DNA from: a bacterium
Lineage (GTDB): Bacteria > Chloroflexota > Dormibacteria > UBA8260 > Bog-877
Length of the DNA stretch: 7,160 nt
Assembly (NCBI GenBank): GCA_021802115.1
Contig: JAKABA010000202.1
Coordinates: forward strand, 1 to 7,160
Direction: 5' to 3'
Shown: in pieces, positions 1 through 6,579 of the stretch
How positions within the stretch are numbered: the first letter of the stretch is position 1
How the letters are laid out: each line of letters opens with the position of its first letter
Program-made: the position numbers and the translations under genes
The notes under the pieces: model-generated
What the model was told of the DNA's origin: nothing
Database searches by the model: none
What the model saw: the letters and a program-made list of their open reading frames with translations, nothing else

Positions 1-1440
1 CTCGCCCAGGCCGACACTGTCGTGGGTGTAGACCCAAGCCACCGGGAGGTGGGAAAGCGCCGACAGCCGGACCGACGGGCGCTGGTAGTCGGAGAAGGTG
101 AAGAAGGTGGCGCTGTAGGGGCGCAGACCCCCGTGCGCGGCCATGCCGTTGCAGGCCGCGCCCATGGCATGCTCTCGCACCCCGAAGTGAAGATTGCGGC
201 CCTCCCCGGTCTGACCATCGAAGTCCCCACCGCCCTCGATCCCGGTCTTGGTGGATTCCGAGAGGTCGGCGTCGCCGCCCAGGATCCAGGGGATCCGCTC
301 CGCCAGAGCGTTCAGGACCCGGCCCCCGGCGGCGCGGGTCGCGAGCGGCTTGTCCCCGGCTCGCCAGCGGGGCAGGGCGTCCCGCCAGCCCGTGGGCAGC
401 TCCCCCGACTGGGCCAGGTGCCACTCCTCGGCCAGCTCCGGGTTGGCCGCGGCCCAGGCGGAGAGCTGCCGACGCCAGGCCGAGCTGCGGCTGGCGCCCT
501 GGTCAACCGCCTTCCGGAAGTGCTCGGCGGCCTCCGGCGGGACGTAGAAGAAACGATCCGGATCCCAGCCGTAGGCGCGCTTGGTGGCCGCCACCTCCTC
601 GACGCCGAGCGGCGAGCCGTGCGCGGCGTTGGTGTCCTGCTTGTGGGGGGAGCCGTACCCGATATGGGTACGCACGGCGATCATCGAGGGGCGGGTCTCG
701 TCGGCCACGGCCGCGGCGATCGCCGCCTCGATACCCAGCAGATCGAGGCTCCCATCCTCGACCCGCTGAACCTGCCACCCATAGGCTTCGAACCGCTTCA
801 GGACATCCTCGGTGAAGGACATTGAGGTGGGGCCGTCCAGGGAGACGTGGTTGTCGTCATACAGGCAGATCAACTTGCCCAGGCCCAGGTGACCGGCCAA
901 AGACGCCGCCTCGGATGAGATCCCCTCCATCAGGTCCCCGTCGCCACACAACACAAACGTGCGGTGATCGACGATCTCGTGGCCGGGGCGGTTGTAGTGA
1001 TGGGCCAGCGCCCGCTCCGCAATCGCCATCCCGACGGCGTTGCCGAATCCCTGCCCCAAGGGCCCGGTGGTGACCTCGACCCCCGGGGTCAGCCCGCGCT
1101 CCGGGTGACCGGGGGTGATCGACCCCCAGGTGCGAAAGTGCTGCAGATCTTCGATCGATACCGCATAACCGGTCAGGTGAAGGAGCGCGTACAGCAGCAT
1201 CGAGCCATGGCCCGCGGAGAGCACGAATCGGTCGCGATCGGGCCAGGCCGGATCGTGAGGGTCATGGCGGAGGAACTTGGTCCAGAGGACGTATGCCATC
1301 GGGGCCGCGCCCATGGGCAGCCCCGGGTGCCCGGAGTTGGCCTTCTGCACCCCATCGATCGCCAGGCAGCGGATGGTGTTGATGCAGAGATTGTCCAGCT
1401 CGCTGCCGGCTTTGGGCAGCACCTCAACCGATTGGGTCAT
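1..1440 (-). CDS. tkt: Transketolase, N-terminal 480 residues (3' end beyond the window)
   Basis: Thiamine-diphosphate enzyme that moves two-carbon ketol units between sugar phosphates in the cytosolic pentose phosphate pathway (or Calvin cycle). The reverse-strand frame is open from ATG 1440 to the window edge. In order it shows SGHPG (His38), SAGHGS (His78), GPLGQG (126-131), the diphosphate/metal motif GDGD at 166-169 with its partner Asn197, and AHGSPLG near 273. The pyrimidine domain begins near 365, with GVREHAMG carrying the expected catalytic Glu423, and THDSVGLGE ends the visible part at residue 480. The family is usually about 650-700 residues, so roughly 180-200 are missing, including the C-terminal domain. 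An SD-like GAGGAG lies six bases before the ATG. An in-frame ATG at 1482 would add 14 residues but has a poorer site and is not needed by the family N-terminus. All visible key residues are intact. The gene follows the rhodanese by 74 bases on the same strand and may be co-transcribed. Confidence 0.97.
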   Translation of the reverse strand, partial: MTQSVEVLPKAGSELDNLCINTIRCLAIDGVQKANSGHPGLPMGAAPMAYVLWTKFLRHDPHDPAWPDRDRFVLSAGHGSMLLYALLHLTGYAVSIEDLQHFRTWGSITPGHPERGLTPGVEVTTGPLGQGFGNAVGMAIAERALAHHYNRPGHEIVDHRTFVLCGDGDLMEGISSEAASLAGHLGLGKLICLYDDNHVSLDGPTSMSFTEDVLKRFEAYGWQVQRVEDGSLDLLGIEAAIAAAVADETRPSMIAVRTHIGYGSPHKQDTNAAHGSPLGVEEVAATKRAYGWDPDRFFYVPPEAAEHFRKAVDQGASRSSAWRRQLSAWAAANPELAEEWHLAQSGELPTGWRDALPRWRAGDKPLATRAAGGRVLNALAERIPWILGGDADLSESTKTGIEGGGDFDGQTGEGRNLHFGVREHAMGAACNGMAAHGGLRPYSATFFTFSDYQRPSVRLSALSHLPVAWVYTHDSVGLGE

Positions 1441-1446
1441 CCAGTG

Positions 1447-1452
1447 CTCCTC
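1447..1452 (-). promoter_or_regulatory. Ribosome binding site of transketolase
   Basis: GAGGAG on the minus strand, six bases before ATG 1440. It decides this start over the in-frame ATG at 1482, which has only a GAGAG-like run directly against it. Confidence 0.65.
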
Positions 1453-1514
1453 GACTCTTACTTGACTGTCTTCGCCTCCCATGCTCTCACGCTGGAGGAG
1501 CGAAGTGACCGAGT

Positions 1515-1859
1515 TCAGTTCGCCGGTTGGGGAACCAGAGCCGCAGCATCAACCGAACCGCCCTTGGCGACCCACTCATTGATCCCGCCAACCAGCGCCG
1601 CCGCAGGCAGGCCGTGCTCGCGCAGGAACTTGGCCGCGCGAAAGCTCCGCGATCCGGCGGAGCAGTAGACCACAACGGGGCCCGCAACCGGGAGTTCGCG
1701 CCAGCGGCTGGCCAGTTCGCCGATGGGAATCCACAAAGCTCCGGGGATGTGCTTCTCCTCGAACTCTGAGCGCTCCCTCACGTCCAGCCAGACGGCGCCG
1801 TCCTTCGACCAGTGGCGAGCCGTCTCCTCCTCCACCTCCAACGGCAGCACCGGCGTCAT
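1515..1859 (-). CDS. Single-domain rhodanese-like sulfurtransferase
   Basis: A 114-residue protein that is essentially one rhodanese domain, like the GlpE/PspE type. Such proteins carry sulfane sulfur as a cysteine persulfide and pass it to cyanide, thiols or other acceptors in the cytoplasm; the real acceptor cannot be told from sequence. Seen: the early strand [18 protein letters not shown] (24-41, with Asp26 and the His-Ile-Pro-Gly-Ala turn), the active-site loop VYCSAGSRS with catalytic Cys66 followed by the usual Gly and Arg, and the late [11 protein letters not shown] helix. No signal peptide or membrane segment is visible. ATG 1859 was chosen because the domain begins directly after it, but it has no clear ribosome binding site. 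An in-frame ATG at 1931 would add 24 mostly basic residues and sits only four bases after the upstream glycosyltransferase stop, which would suit translational coupling. The product class is certain; the start is not. Confidence 0.92.
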   Translation of the reverse strand: MTPVLPLEVEEETARHWSKDGAVWLDVRERSEFEEKHIPGALWIPIGELASRWRELPVAGPVVVYCSAGSRSFRAAKFLREHGLPAAALVGGINEWVAKGGSVDAAALVPQPAN

Positions 1860-1935
1860 GAGGGGATTATCACGGAAGCCGCGCCGCCCCCGAGCGACGG
1901 GGCGCCGAATCCGTCGCCGGCGGCTCGTCATTGCC

Positions 1936-3108
1936 TCAGATCGTGCTGAGAGCCCTGAGCAGGACCCGGTTGCCGGGGTGCCACCGGGCAGGGGTGGCAG
2001 CCAGTGCTGCAGCGCATGCCCCCGGGAGTCGGTCGAGCTCGGCCAGAGGGAGCGGGACAACCGCCGGCGACACCCTGGCTGCGTTGGCGGCGTTGGCAGC
2101 CTGCTCGGCGCCACGGAGGGTGTCCGATTCAGGGATCACCGCGACCGCCCGCCGCCCTGCCGCCAGCACCTCAGCCAGGGTGCTCCGGCCCGCCCTGGTG
2201 ATCACCAGCTCCGCGCCGGCCAGTGTCGGCAGGCATTCCGCAGGATCCCCCGCGAACCCGAGCCTGGGGAAGCGTCCCATGAGTTGGTCGTCGCCGCCGG
2301 TGAAAACCAGGCACGAGGGCAGGTCACCGCGCTCCACCGCCACTTCGAGAGCTTGCAGGATGGCTGCGTTGGAGGCTTCCAACCGCTGATCCCCGCGGCT
2401 CCCGCCGCCCAGCACCGCGACCACCCCCCGCCCGGCACCGCCGGGCCCCGGCCGTCGGCCGGCGACATCCTCCCGGATCAGGCTGGGGATGCGCAGCATG
2501 GGCACTTTGCCCAGGCGACCCCGCCGCCAGCTCCGCCGGAGCTCGCTGACCACGATGAGATCCGAGTTGGCGTGGAGGGTCTCCTGCAGCAGGCGCGCCC
2601 CCGGGCTGTGCGCCGGACTGCGCAGGTCATGGAGGTTGGCCATGGCGACAACTTTGGCCGATGCCACCGACCGCAGCAGCGGCAGCAGCAGGGGATACCC
2701 ATCCACGACCAGAGCGCTGGGCCGACCCCTCCTGACCGCGAGCAACAGCTGCTGCACGGAGGTGGAGTCGATCAAGGTCTGCTGCGGGTCCCGCCCTGCA
2801 CCCAGGGTCAGGGGGCGAACCCGCTGGTGCAGCCAGCGCTCCGCCAGGGGCAGCGCGGCGGGGCTCGTGTAGACCAGTGCCGGCCGGCCGGCACCTGAGC
2901 GCGCCAGCACCTGGGCGAACGCGATCGCCTCGGTCAGCCTACCGAGGCCGGGCTCGGCGCGCGCCAAAATCCACGTCGGTCCCTGGACCAGAGCCTCCAG
3001 CAGAGCGGGAGGCGGCGACTCGCAGCCGTTTCGGGATCGCGGCGGGTGCGCCCCCGCCCACCCCGAAGGCTCTTTGGCCAGCCGCCCGGCCGGCTTCAAT
3101 CGCGCCAC
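1936..3108 (-). CDS. MurG-like glycosyltransferase (GT-B fold, GT28-type C-terminal domain)
   Basis: Predicted nucleotide-sugar-dependent glycosyltransferase, about 390 residues with the start used here. The N-terminal Rossmann-like half begins at PTWILARAEPGLGRLTEA (about 44-61), the place of the usual GGxGH-type loop, but with a Pro-Gly-Leu-Gly version. The C-terminal half begins with VVAVLGGGSRG (229-239). It carries the MurG/UGT-like donor-site stretch ELVITRAGRSTLAEVLAAG (300-318), followed by a helix rich in Ala, Asn and Gln that matches the region after the donor site in MurG relatives. Donor, acceptor and pathway cannot be named; it is not convincingly MurG itself, since no cell-wall genes lie nearby. 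The start is uncertain. The frame is open up to 3324, over the start of the divergent glutamate dehydrogenase. GTG 3108 and TTG 3099 (GGTGG five bases upstream) are the nearest usable starts before the domain. The rhodanese follows on the same strand. Confidence 0.8.
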   Translation of the reverse strand: MARLKPAGRLAKEPSGWAGAHPPRSRNGCESPPPALLEALVQGPTWILARAEPGLGRLTEAIAFAQVLARSGAGRPALVYTSPAALPLAERWLHQRVRPLTLGAGRDPQQTLIDSTSVQQLLLAVRRGRPSALVVDGYPLLLPLLRSVASAKVVAMANLHDLRSPAHSPGARLLQETLHANSDLIVVSELRRSWRRGRLGKVPMLRIPSLIREDVAGRRPGPGGAGRGVVAVLGGGSRGDQRLEASNAAILQALEVAVERGDLPSCLVFTGGDDQLMGRFPRLGFAGDPAECLPTLAGAELVITRAGRSTLAEVLAAGRRAVAVIPESDTLRGAEQAANAANAARVSPAVVPLPLAELDRLPGACAAALAATPARWHPGNRVLLRALSTI

Positions 3109-3185
3109 CAGGAGATGGTGCCAGGGTTGAGCCGATCCCCGCCCCCACAAGAGGAGCCCGCACCAGCCACGGCGAATGGGCGAAC

Positions 3186-3216
3186 TTGACACGTGGCTGC
3201 CCGAGCGGTCTACGCT
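3186..3216 (+). promoter_or_regulatory. Candidate sigma-70-type promoter of glutamate dehydrogenase
   Basis: A perfect TTGACA at 3186-3191 is followed after 19 bases by TACGCT at 3211-3216, which keeps the TA...T pattern common in GC-rich bacteria. With 17-base spacing the alternative -10 is TCTACG at 3209-3214. Transcription would start near 3222, leaving about 50 untranslated bases before ATG 3275. The site lies in the divergent gap between this gene and the glycosyltransferase. This is prediction from sequence only. Confidence 0.5.
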
Positions 3217-3259
3217 TGAGGCAATCCGCCCACCGGACGGATCCACCATTCGCCAATCT

Positions 3260-3265
3260 GGAGGG
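3260..3265 (+). promoter_or_regulatory. Ribosome binding site of glutamate dehydrogenase
   Basis: GGAGGG, nine bases before ATG 3275. It supports that start over the in-frame ATGs at 3176 (upstream of the candidate promoter) and 3290. Confidence 0.7.
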
Positions 3266-3274
3266 CGCAGGTCG

Positions 3275-4561
3275 ATGGCCAACAGCGTCATGACAACCCC
3301 GGCAGCCACGGCGGCGCCAGCCAATCCCTATATCACCGCCCAGAGGCAGTTCGACCAGGCGGCCTCCATCCTCGAGCTCGACGCGGGAATGCGCGCCGTC
3401 CTTCGGGAGGTGCGCCGCGAGTTCACCGTCAACTTTCCGGTCCGGATGGATGACGGCAGCATCCGCGTCTTCACCGGATACCGGGTGCAGCACAACCTCA
3501 CCCGCGGACCCGCCAAGGGGGGGATCCGCTATCACCCGCAGGTGAGCCTGGATGAGGTGAAGGCGCTCTCCATGTGGATGACCTGGAAGTGCGCGGTGAC
3601 CAACCTGCCCTACGGAGGCGCCAAGGGCGGGGTGATCTGCGACCCCGGCGAACTGAGTCAGCAGGAGCTGGAGAATCTGACCCGCAGATTCGCCAGCGAG
3701 ATCTCGCTGCTCATCGGGCCGGAGAGCGACATCCCCGCTCCCGACGTCAACACCAACCAGCAGACCATGGCCTGGATCATGGACACGATCTCGATGGAGA
3801 AGGGGTACTCCGTGCCCGCCACGGTGACGGGCAAGCCACTGTCCATCGGCGGCTCCGAGGGCCGGCCCGCGGCCACCGGGCGCGGGGTCATGGTGGTGAC
3901 TCTGGAGGCCTGTCGCCGGCTGGGCTTGGACCCGAAGGAGTGCACCGTCGCCATTCAGGGGTTCGGCAACGTCGGCAGCGTCAGCGCGCAACTGCTCGAC
4001 GCCGAGGGTTTCAAGGTGGTGGCGGTCTCCGACGTCTTCGGCGGGATCTACAACCCCGATGGCCTGGATGTGGCCGCCCTGCTGCAGCACCAGGCCAAGC
4101 AGGGGCGCGTGGGGGGGTTCCCGGGGGCCAAGCAGGAGATCACCAACGCCGCCCTGCTGGAGCTGCCGGTCACGATCCTGGTGCCGGCGGCTCTGGAGAA
4201 CCAGTTCAGCTTGGACAACGCCGGAAGGATCCAGGCTCGGCTGGTGGTGGAAGCCGCCAACGGCCCGACCACCCCGGAGGCGGACGACGTCTTTCATCAG
4301 CGGGGCGTGGTGGTGGTGCCCGACATTCTCGCCAACGCCGGCGGCGTCACGGTTTCCTACTTCGAGTGGGTGCAGGACCTCCAGTCCTTCTTCTGGGAGG
4401 AGCAGGAGATCAACGCCAGGCTCACCAAGATCATGGAGCGCGCCTACCAGCAGGTTGACGAGCTGGCCCAGGAGCACAACACCACCCTGCGCATGGGGGC
4501 GTATTGCCTGGCGGTGAAGCGGGTGGCCGACGCCACCGCGATCCGGGGCATCTACCCGTAG
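3275..4561 (+). CDS. Glutamate dehydrogenase, NAD(P)-dependent, hexameric small type
   Basis: Cytosolic enzyme that interconverts glutamate with 2-oxoglutarate and ammonium. The 428 residues match the usual length of the roughly 420-450-residue hexameric class. The dimerisation/substrate domain shows GPAKGGIRYHP with Lys81, MTWKCAVTN with Lys105, PYGGAKGG with the catalytic Lys117 and PAPDVNTN with Asp157. The Rossmann domain carries GFGNVG at 229-234 and ends its second strand at VVAVSD. ANGPTTPEAD (328-337) and ILANAGGVTVSYFEWVQ with the glutamate-binding Ser361 complete the signature. By family alignment, the three lysines, Asp and Ser correspond to Lys89, Lys113, Lys125, Asp165 and Ser380 of the Clostridium symbiosum enzyme. 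Members that use Leu, Val or Phe differ around the first lysine and the serine, so glutamate is the best call. NAD versus NADP preference is not resolved. The gene appears monocistronic: divergent from the glycosyltransferase, convergent with the membrane-protein gene, and followed by a hairpin. Confidence 0.97.
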   Translation: MANSVMTTPAATAAPANPYITAQRQFDQAASILELDAGMRAVLREVRREFTVNFPVRMDDGSIRVFTGYRVQHNLTRGPAKGGIRYHPQVSLDEVKALSMWMTWKCAVTNLPYGGAKGGVICDPGELSQQELENLTRRFASEISLLIGPESDIPAPDVNTNQQTMAWIMDTISMEKGYSVPATVTGKPLSIGGSEGRPAATGRGVMVVTLEACRRLGLDPKECTVAIQGFGNVGSVSAQLLDAEGFKVVAVSDVFGGIYNPDGLDVAALLQHQAKQGRVGGFPGAKQEITNAALLELPVTILVPAALENQFSLDNAGRIQARLVVEAANGPTTPEADDVFHQRGVVVVPDILANAGGVTVSYFEWVQDLQSFFWEEQEINARLTKIMERAYQQVDELAQEHNTTLRMGAYCLAVKRVADATAIRGIYP

Positions 4562-4570
4562 GCCCGGCGC

Positions 4571-4606
4571 GACGGTCGCCTGCCCTTCACGGAGCGGGCG
4601 GCCGTC
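4571..4606 (+). terminator. Stem-loop after glutamate dehydrogenase, probable terminator without a T-tract
   Basis: Arms 4571-4583 and 4594-4606 pair over 13 positions around a 10-base loop. Eleven pairs are Watson-Crick and two are G-U (T4576 with G4601, T4581 with G4596). It begins ten bases after the dehydrogenase stop and reaches into the stop codon of the convergent gene. No run of T follows, as is common for hairpins at gene ends in GC-rich bacteria. In the opposite transcript the two wobble pairs become A-C mismatches, so the structure favours the dehydrogenase mRNA. Confidence 0.6.
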
Positions 4607-6164
4607 AGCCGGGGCACCCTGCCCGTGACGAGTGCCAGGCGGGGGCGCTGGCCGTGGTTGCGAGCAGCATGTTGCTGGAGGTGGCGAAGACGCAGCGCCA
4701 GCCCCTGGTCCTCAGCAGGAGTGTGCTGAGCGGTGCTCCCCGCGGCTGCCAGACCAGGTTCACCCGATGCTGCCTCAGGACCGCCAGGCTCCCGGCCCCT
4801 CCGGAGACGGCGGTCAGATATTGAGATAGGATCTGGCGGCCCATGAGCACGACCTCGCCGAAGATGAAAACCCGGTCCGGAGCACAGTGACGCCCGGCCG
4901 CCACCCGGTGGTCGATCCGGTAGAGCAGCCACCCGGAGCTGCCGTAAGGCGCGAAGACCCGGGCGGGCGGGCCGTCGCAGATGACCCGCCCCACCGCGAC
5001 CGGGTACGCCGACCCCATGAGCTCGTTCTTGGGGCTGTGCAGCTGGTCGACCATGCGGGCGCCCGCCGCCAGGGACACGATGATGAGGACCGCGGCCACG
5101 AACCAGGCCGGGGCCGGGCGCCGGCGCACCGGCCTCAGCCGGCGCGCCGTTGCCAGCTCATTGAAGAAGCCATGGACTCCGTCCGACCACAGCGGCAGCA
5201 CCAGCACGGCAAAGATCGGAATGTCGCGGACCGCGTACAGCATCAGCACCACCCCTGCACCCGCTAGCAAGAGGTCCGAAGCCCGGACCCGGCGGGCCCA
5301 CGGCGCGGCCAGCACCGCGGTCACGAGCAGGAACAGGGTGGGGATCTCGGCGGGAGAATGGAAGTCGGGCGGCTGCCATTCGTTGAGGCTCGCCTGGGCG
5401 ACGTGGCTCAGCAGCAGCTTGGCGGGATAGACGTAGACCCCGGTCCCGTTGGGATTGAACATGGGGGCCAGAACCGCCACCACCCACGCCAGCAGCAGCT
5501 GCCGCAGCGCCGGATATCCGATCGCCCCCGGGCGGCGTAGGTAGGTCTCCACCCACTCCCCCACCCCGAAGGCCGCCACCACCCCGAGCCCGATCAGGAA
5601 GCCCCCGTGGAGATTGCCCCAGACCACGAACAGCGGGACCAGCAGCGCGAGCAGCCAGCGGCGAGGCAGCCGGCGGTAGCCGTCCAGCAGGGTCAACAGG
5701 ATGCCCAGGAGCCCGAAGGAGAACATCTGCGGGCTGGGGCCCCAGATCTGCAGGCCGCTGATCAGCACCAGGGCCGCTCCCACGGCGAGAACCCACCGGG
5801 ACTGTCCTACTCGCTCCACCCGGATCACCCCCAGGAAGAAGCCGACCCAGGTGGCGATGGCGAAGGTCATGATCACCGCGGTCATTCCCAGATGCGTGTA
5901 GAGCCAGGCGTCGATCACCTCGGATCCCCACTCCTGGCTGATGAAGGGATGGGTCGTGGCGGTGAAGGTGAAGTAGTTGTGGAGGGGCACCGAACCCCGC
6001 GCCAGGATCTCGAGCCCGATCCGCGCCGTCCACCAGAAGTCAGGGTCGAACTCCGGCGTGGTGAACGCGGCCAACCCCAGGATCAGCACCGCCACGAAGA
6101 AGATGGTGGGAGGGTCCCACCGCCACGCCGGACGAGGGGATGCTGGGGCGGTGGTCTCCTGCAT
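4605..6164 (-). CDS. Multi-spanning membrane protein, GT-C-like superfamily, function unknown
   Basis: A 519-residue integral membrane protein resembling the large bacterial family with lipid-phosphate-sugar (GT-C) glycosyltransferase topology. A first membrane helix (about 20-36) is followed by an extracytoplasmic-type loop with FDPDFWWTARIG (39-50), GSVPLHNYFTFT (57-68) and SQEWGSEVI (76-84), the acidic/aromatic pattern of this family. Further hydrophobic segments lie near 94-114, 124-140, 148-160, 168-182, 186-203, 221-235, 275-288, 297-311, 315-325 and 354-367. A WGNLHGG motif (182-188) and LNEWQPPDF (260-268) are also family-typical. The C-terminal 150 residues form a soluble domain. The VFAPYGSSGWLLYRI and VFIFGEV stretches stand where relatives usually have a VFN-Y-WGGYL and an IDGR-type motif. 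It may transfer sugars to a surface polymer or protein, but no substrate can be inferred and neighbours do not help. ATG 6164 fits the topology; its ribosome binding site is weak (CGAG). Confidence 0.8.
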   Translation of the reverse strand: MQETTAPASPRPAWRWDPPTIFFVAVLILGLAAFTTPEFDPDFWWTARIGLEILARGSVPLHNYFTFTATTHPFISQEWGSEVIDAWLYTHLGMTAVIMTFAIATWVGFFLGVIRVERVGQSRWVLAVGAALVLISGLQIWGPSPQMFSFGLLGILLTLLDGYRRLPRRWLLALLVPLFVVWGNLHGGFLIGLGVVAAFGVGEWVETYLRRPGAIGYPALRQLLLAWVVAVLAPMFNPNGTGVYVYPAKLLLSHVAQASLNEWQPPDFHSPAEIPTLFLLVTAVLAAPWARRVRASDLLLAGAGVVLMLYAVRDIPIFAVLVLPLWSDGVHGFFNELATARRLRPVRRRPAPAWFVAAVLIIVSLAAGARMVDQLHSPKNELMGSAYPVAVGRVICDGPPARVFAPYGSSGWLLYRIDHRVAAGRHCAPDRVFIFGEVVLMGRQILSQYLTAVSGGAGSLAVLRQHRVNLVWQPRGAPLSTLLLRTRGWRCVFATSSNMLLATTASAPAWHSSRAGCPG

Positions 6165-6176
6165 GGCTCGTTGGTC

Positions 6177-6205
6177 AGTCTAGGGCAGCCACCGCTGGCT
6201 GCCGA
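6177..6205 (-). promoter_or_regulatory. Candidate promoter with an inverted repeat in its spacer, for the membrane-protein gene
   Basis: On the minus strand TAGACT (6177-6182) is a fair -10 box. A weak -35, TCGGCA (6200-6205), stands 17 bases upstream. A perfect inverted repeat fills the space between them. The -10 box ends only 12 bases before ATG 6164, so the leader would be very short or nearly absent. This is a reading by eye. Confidence 0.35.
6184..6203. repeat. Perfect inverted repeat, 8-bp arms with a 4-base centre
   Basis: Arms GGCAGCCA (6184-6191) and TGGCTGCC (6196-6203) are exact reverse complements around CCGC. The repeat lies in the 85-base gap between two divergent genes, the GT-C-like protein (start 6164, minus) and the Rieske protein (start 6250, plus). 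It could be a binding site for a dimeric repressor acting on either gene, or a hairpin. The sequence is plain; the function is inferred. Confidence 0.7.
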
Positions 6206-6249
6206 CGCCGCCCGGATACGAGCTCAACGCACTTCGGTAACGTCGGGGC

Positions 6250-6579
6250 ATGACCAGCGCCGACCCGACCCAGCCATCAGCGTGGCACTGCCTGGGGCCC
6301 CTGCAGCGGATCCCGGAGGGCTTGAGCCAGGCCACTGTCGGGCAGTCGCGCCTTTGCTTGGTTCGGCAGGGTCCGCTGATAGCCGCTCTCGATGACCAGT
6401 GCGTCCACGCCGGCGCGCCGCTCTCAGCCGGATGGCTCCGCGGAGGCCAGGTCGTCTGCCCCTGGCACCGCTTCCGCTACGAGTGGAGCACCGGTCGCGC
6501 CGACTACCCGCCGGGCTCACCCGCCCAGCCGGTGCACCCCGTCCGAGTCCGGGATGGGCTGGTCTTCGTGCGGATCTAG
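6250..6579 (+). CDS. Small Rieske [2Fe-2S] ferredoxin-like protein
   Basis: A 109-residue protein that is one Rieske domain, similar in size to NirD-type and dioxygenase ferredoxin subunits. These are soluble electron carriers. Cluster ligands are visible as Cys51-x-His53 in CVHAGAPLSAGW and Cys70-x2-His73 in CPWHRFRYEW, 16 residues apart, the standard spacing. TGRADYPPG and the closing VRVRDGLVFVRI match the usual end of the fold. There is no signal peptide or membrane anchor, so it is probably cytosolic. Most relatives have Gly directly after the second ligand His (CPWHG); here it is Arg74. No reductase, oxygenase or nitrite reductase gene is adjacent, so the redox partner is unknown. ATG 6250 has no proper ribosome binding site (only GGGG one base away), so translation may be leaderless or weak. 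The last bases overlap the stop of the convergent aminotransferase gene. Confidence 0.9.
   Translation: MTSADPTQPSAWHCLGPLQRIPEGLSQATVGQSRLCLVRQGPLIAALDDQCVHAGAPLSAGWLRGGQVVCPWHRFRYEWSTGRADYPPGSPAQPVHPVRVRDGLVFVRI

Noticed and set aside
22..825. A 267-residue plus-strand open frame
   Set aside because: It lies wholly opposite the transketolase gene, whose reading is secured by its cofactor and catalytic motifs; the product is Gly/Pro/Arg-rich with no domain.
1723..2898. A 391-residue plus-strand open frame
   Set aside because: It is opposite the rhodanese and glycosyltransferase genes, is made of Pro/Gln/Arg/Gly-rich low-complexity sequence, and shows no motif.
3574..4458. A 294-residue plus-strand open frame inside glutamate dehydrogenase
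   Set aside because: It is out of frame with the conserved enzyme and its product is Arg/Gly-rich and low in complexity.
2939..4477. A 512-residue open frame antisense to glutamate dehydrogenase
   Set aside because: It is the codon-for-codon mirror of a strongly conserved gene in high-GC DNA, is rich in His, Gly, Leu and Asp without any recognisable domain, and also crosses the promoter gap and the divergent gene. Stop-free antisense frames are expected here.
4612..4624. A short hairpin, GGGCA-CCC-TGCCC, beside the dehydrogenase terminator candidate
   Set aside because: It has a stem of only five pairs, lies inside the end of the membrane-protein gene, and has no T-tract; such short stems are frequent at this GC content.
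5158..6033. A 291-residue minus-strand open frame
   Set aside because: It is a frame shadow within the GT-C-like membrane-protein gene and has an Arg/Gly/Ala-rich composition typical of such shadows.
5607..6395. A 262-residue plus-strand open frame
   Set aside because: It is mostly opposite the membrane-protein gene and runs into the Rieske gene in another frame; it has no recognisable domain.
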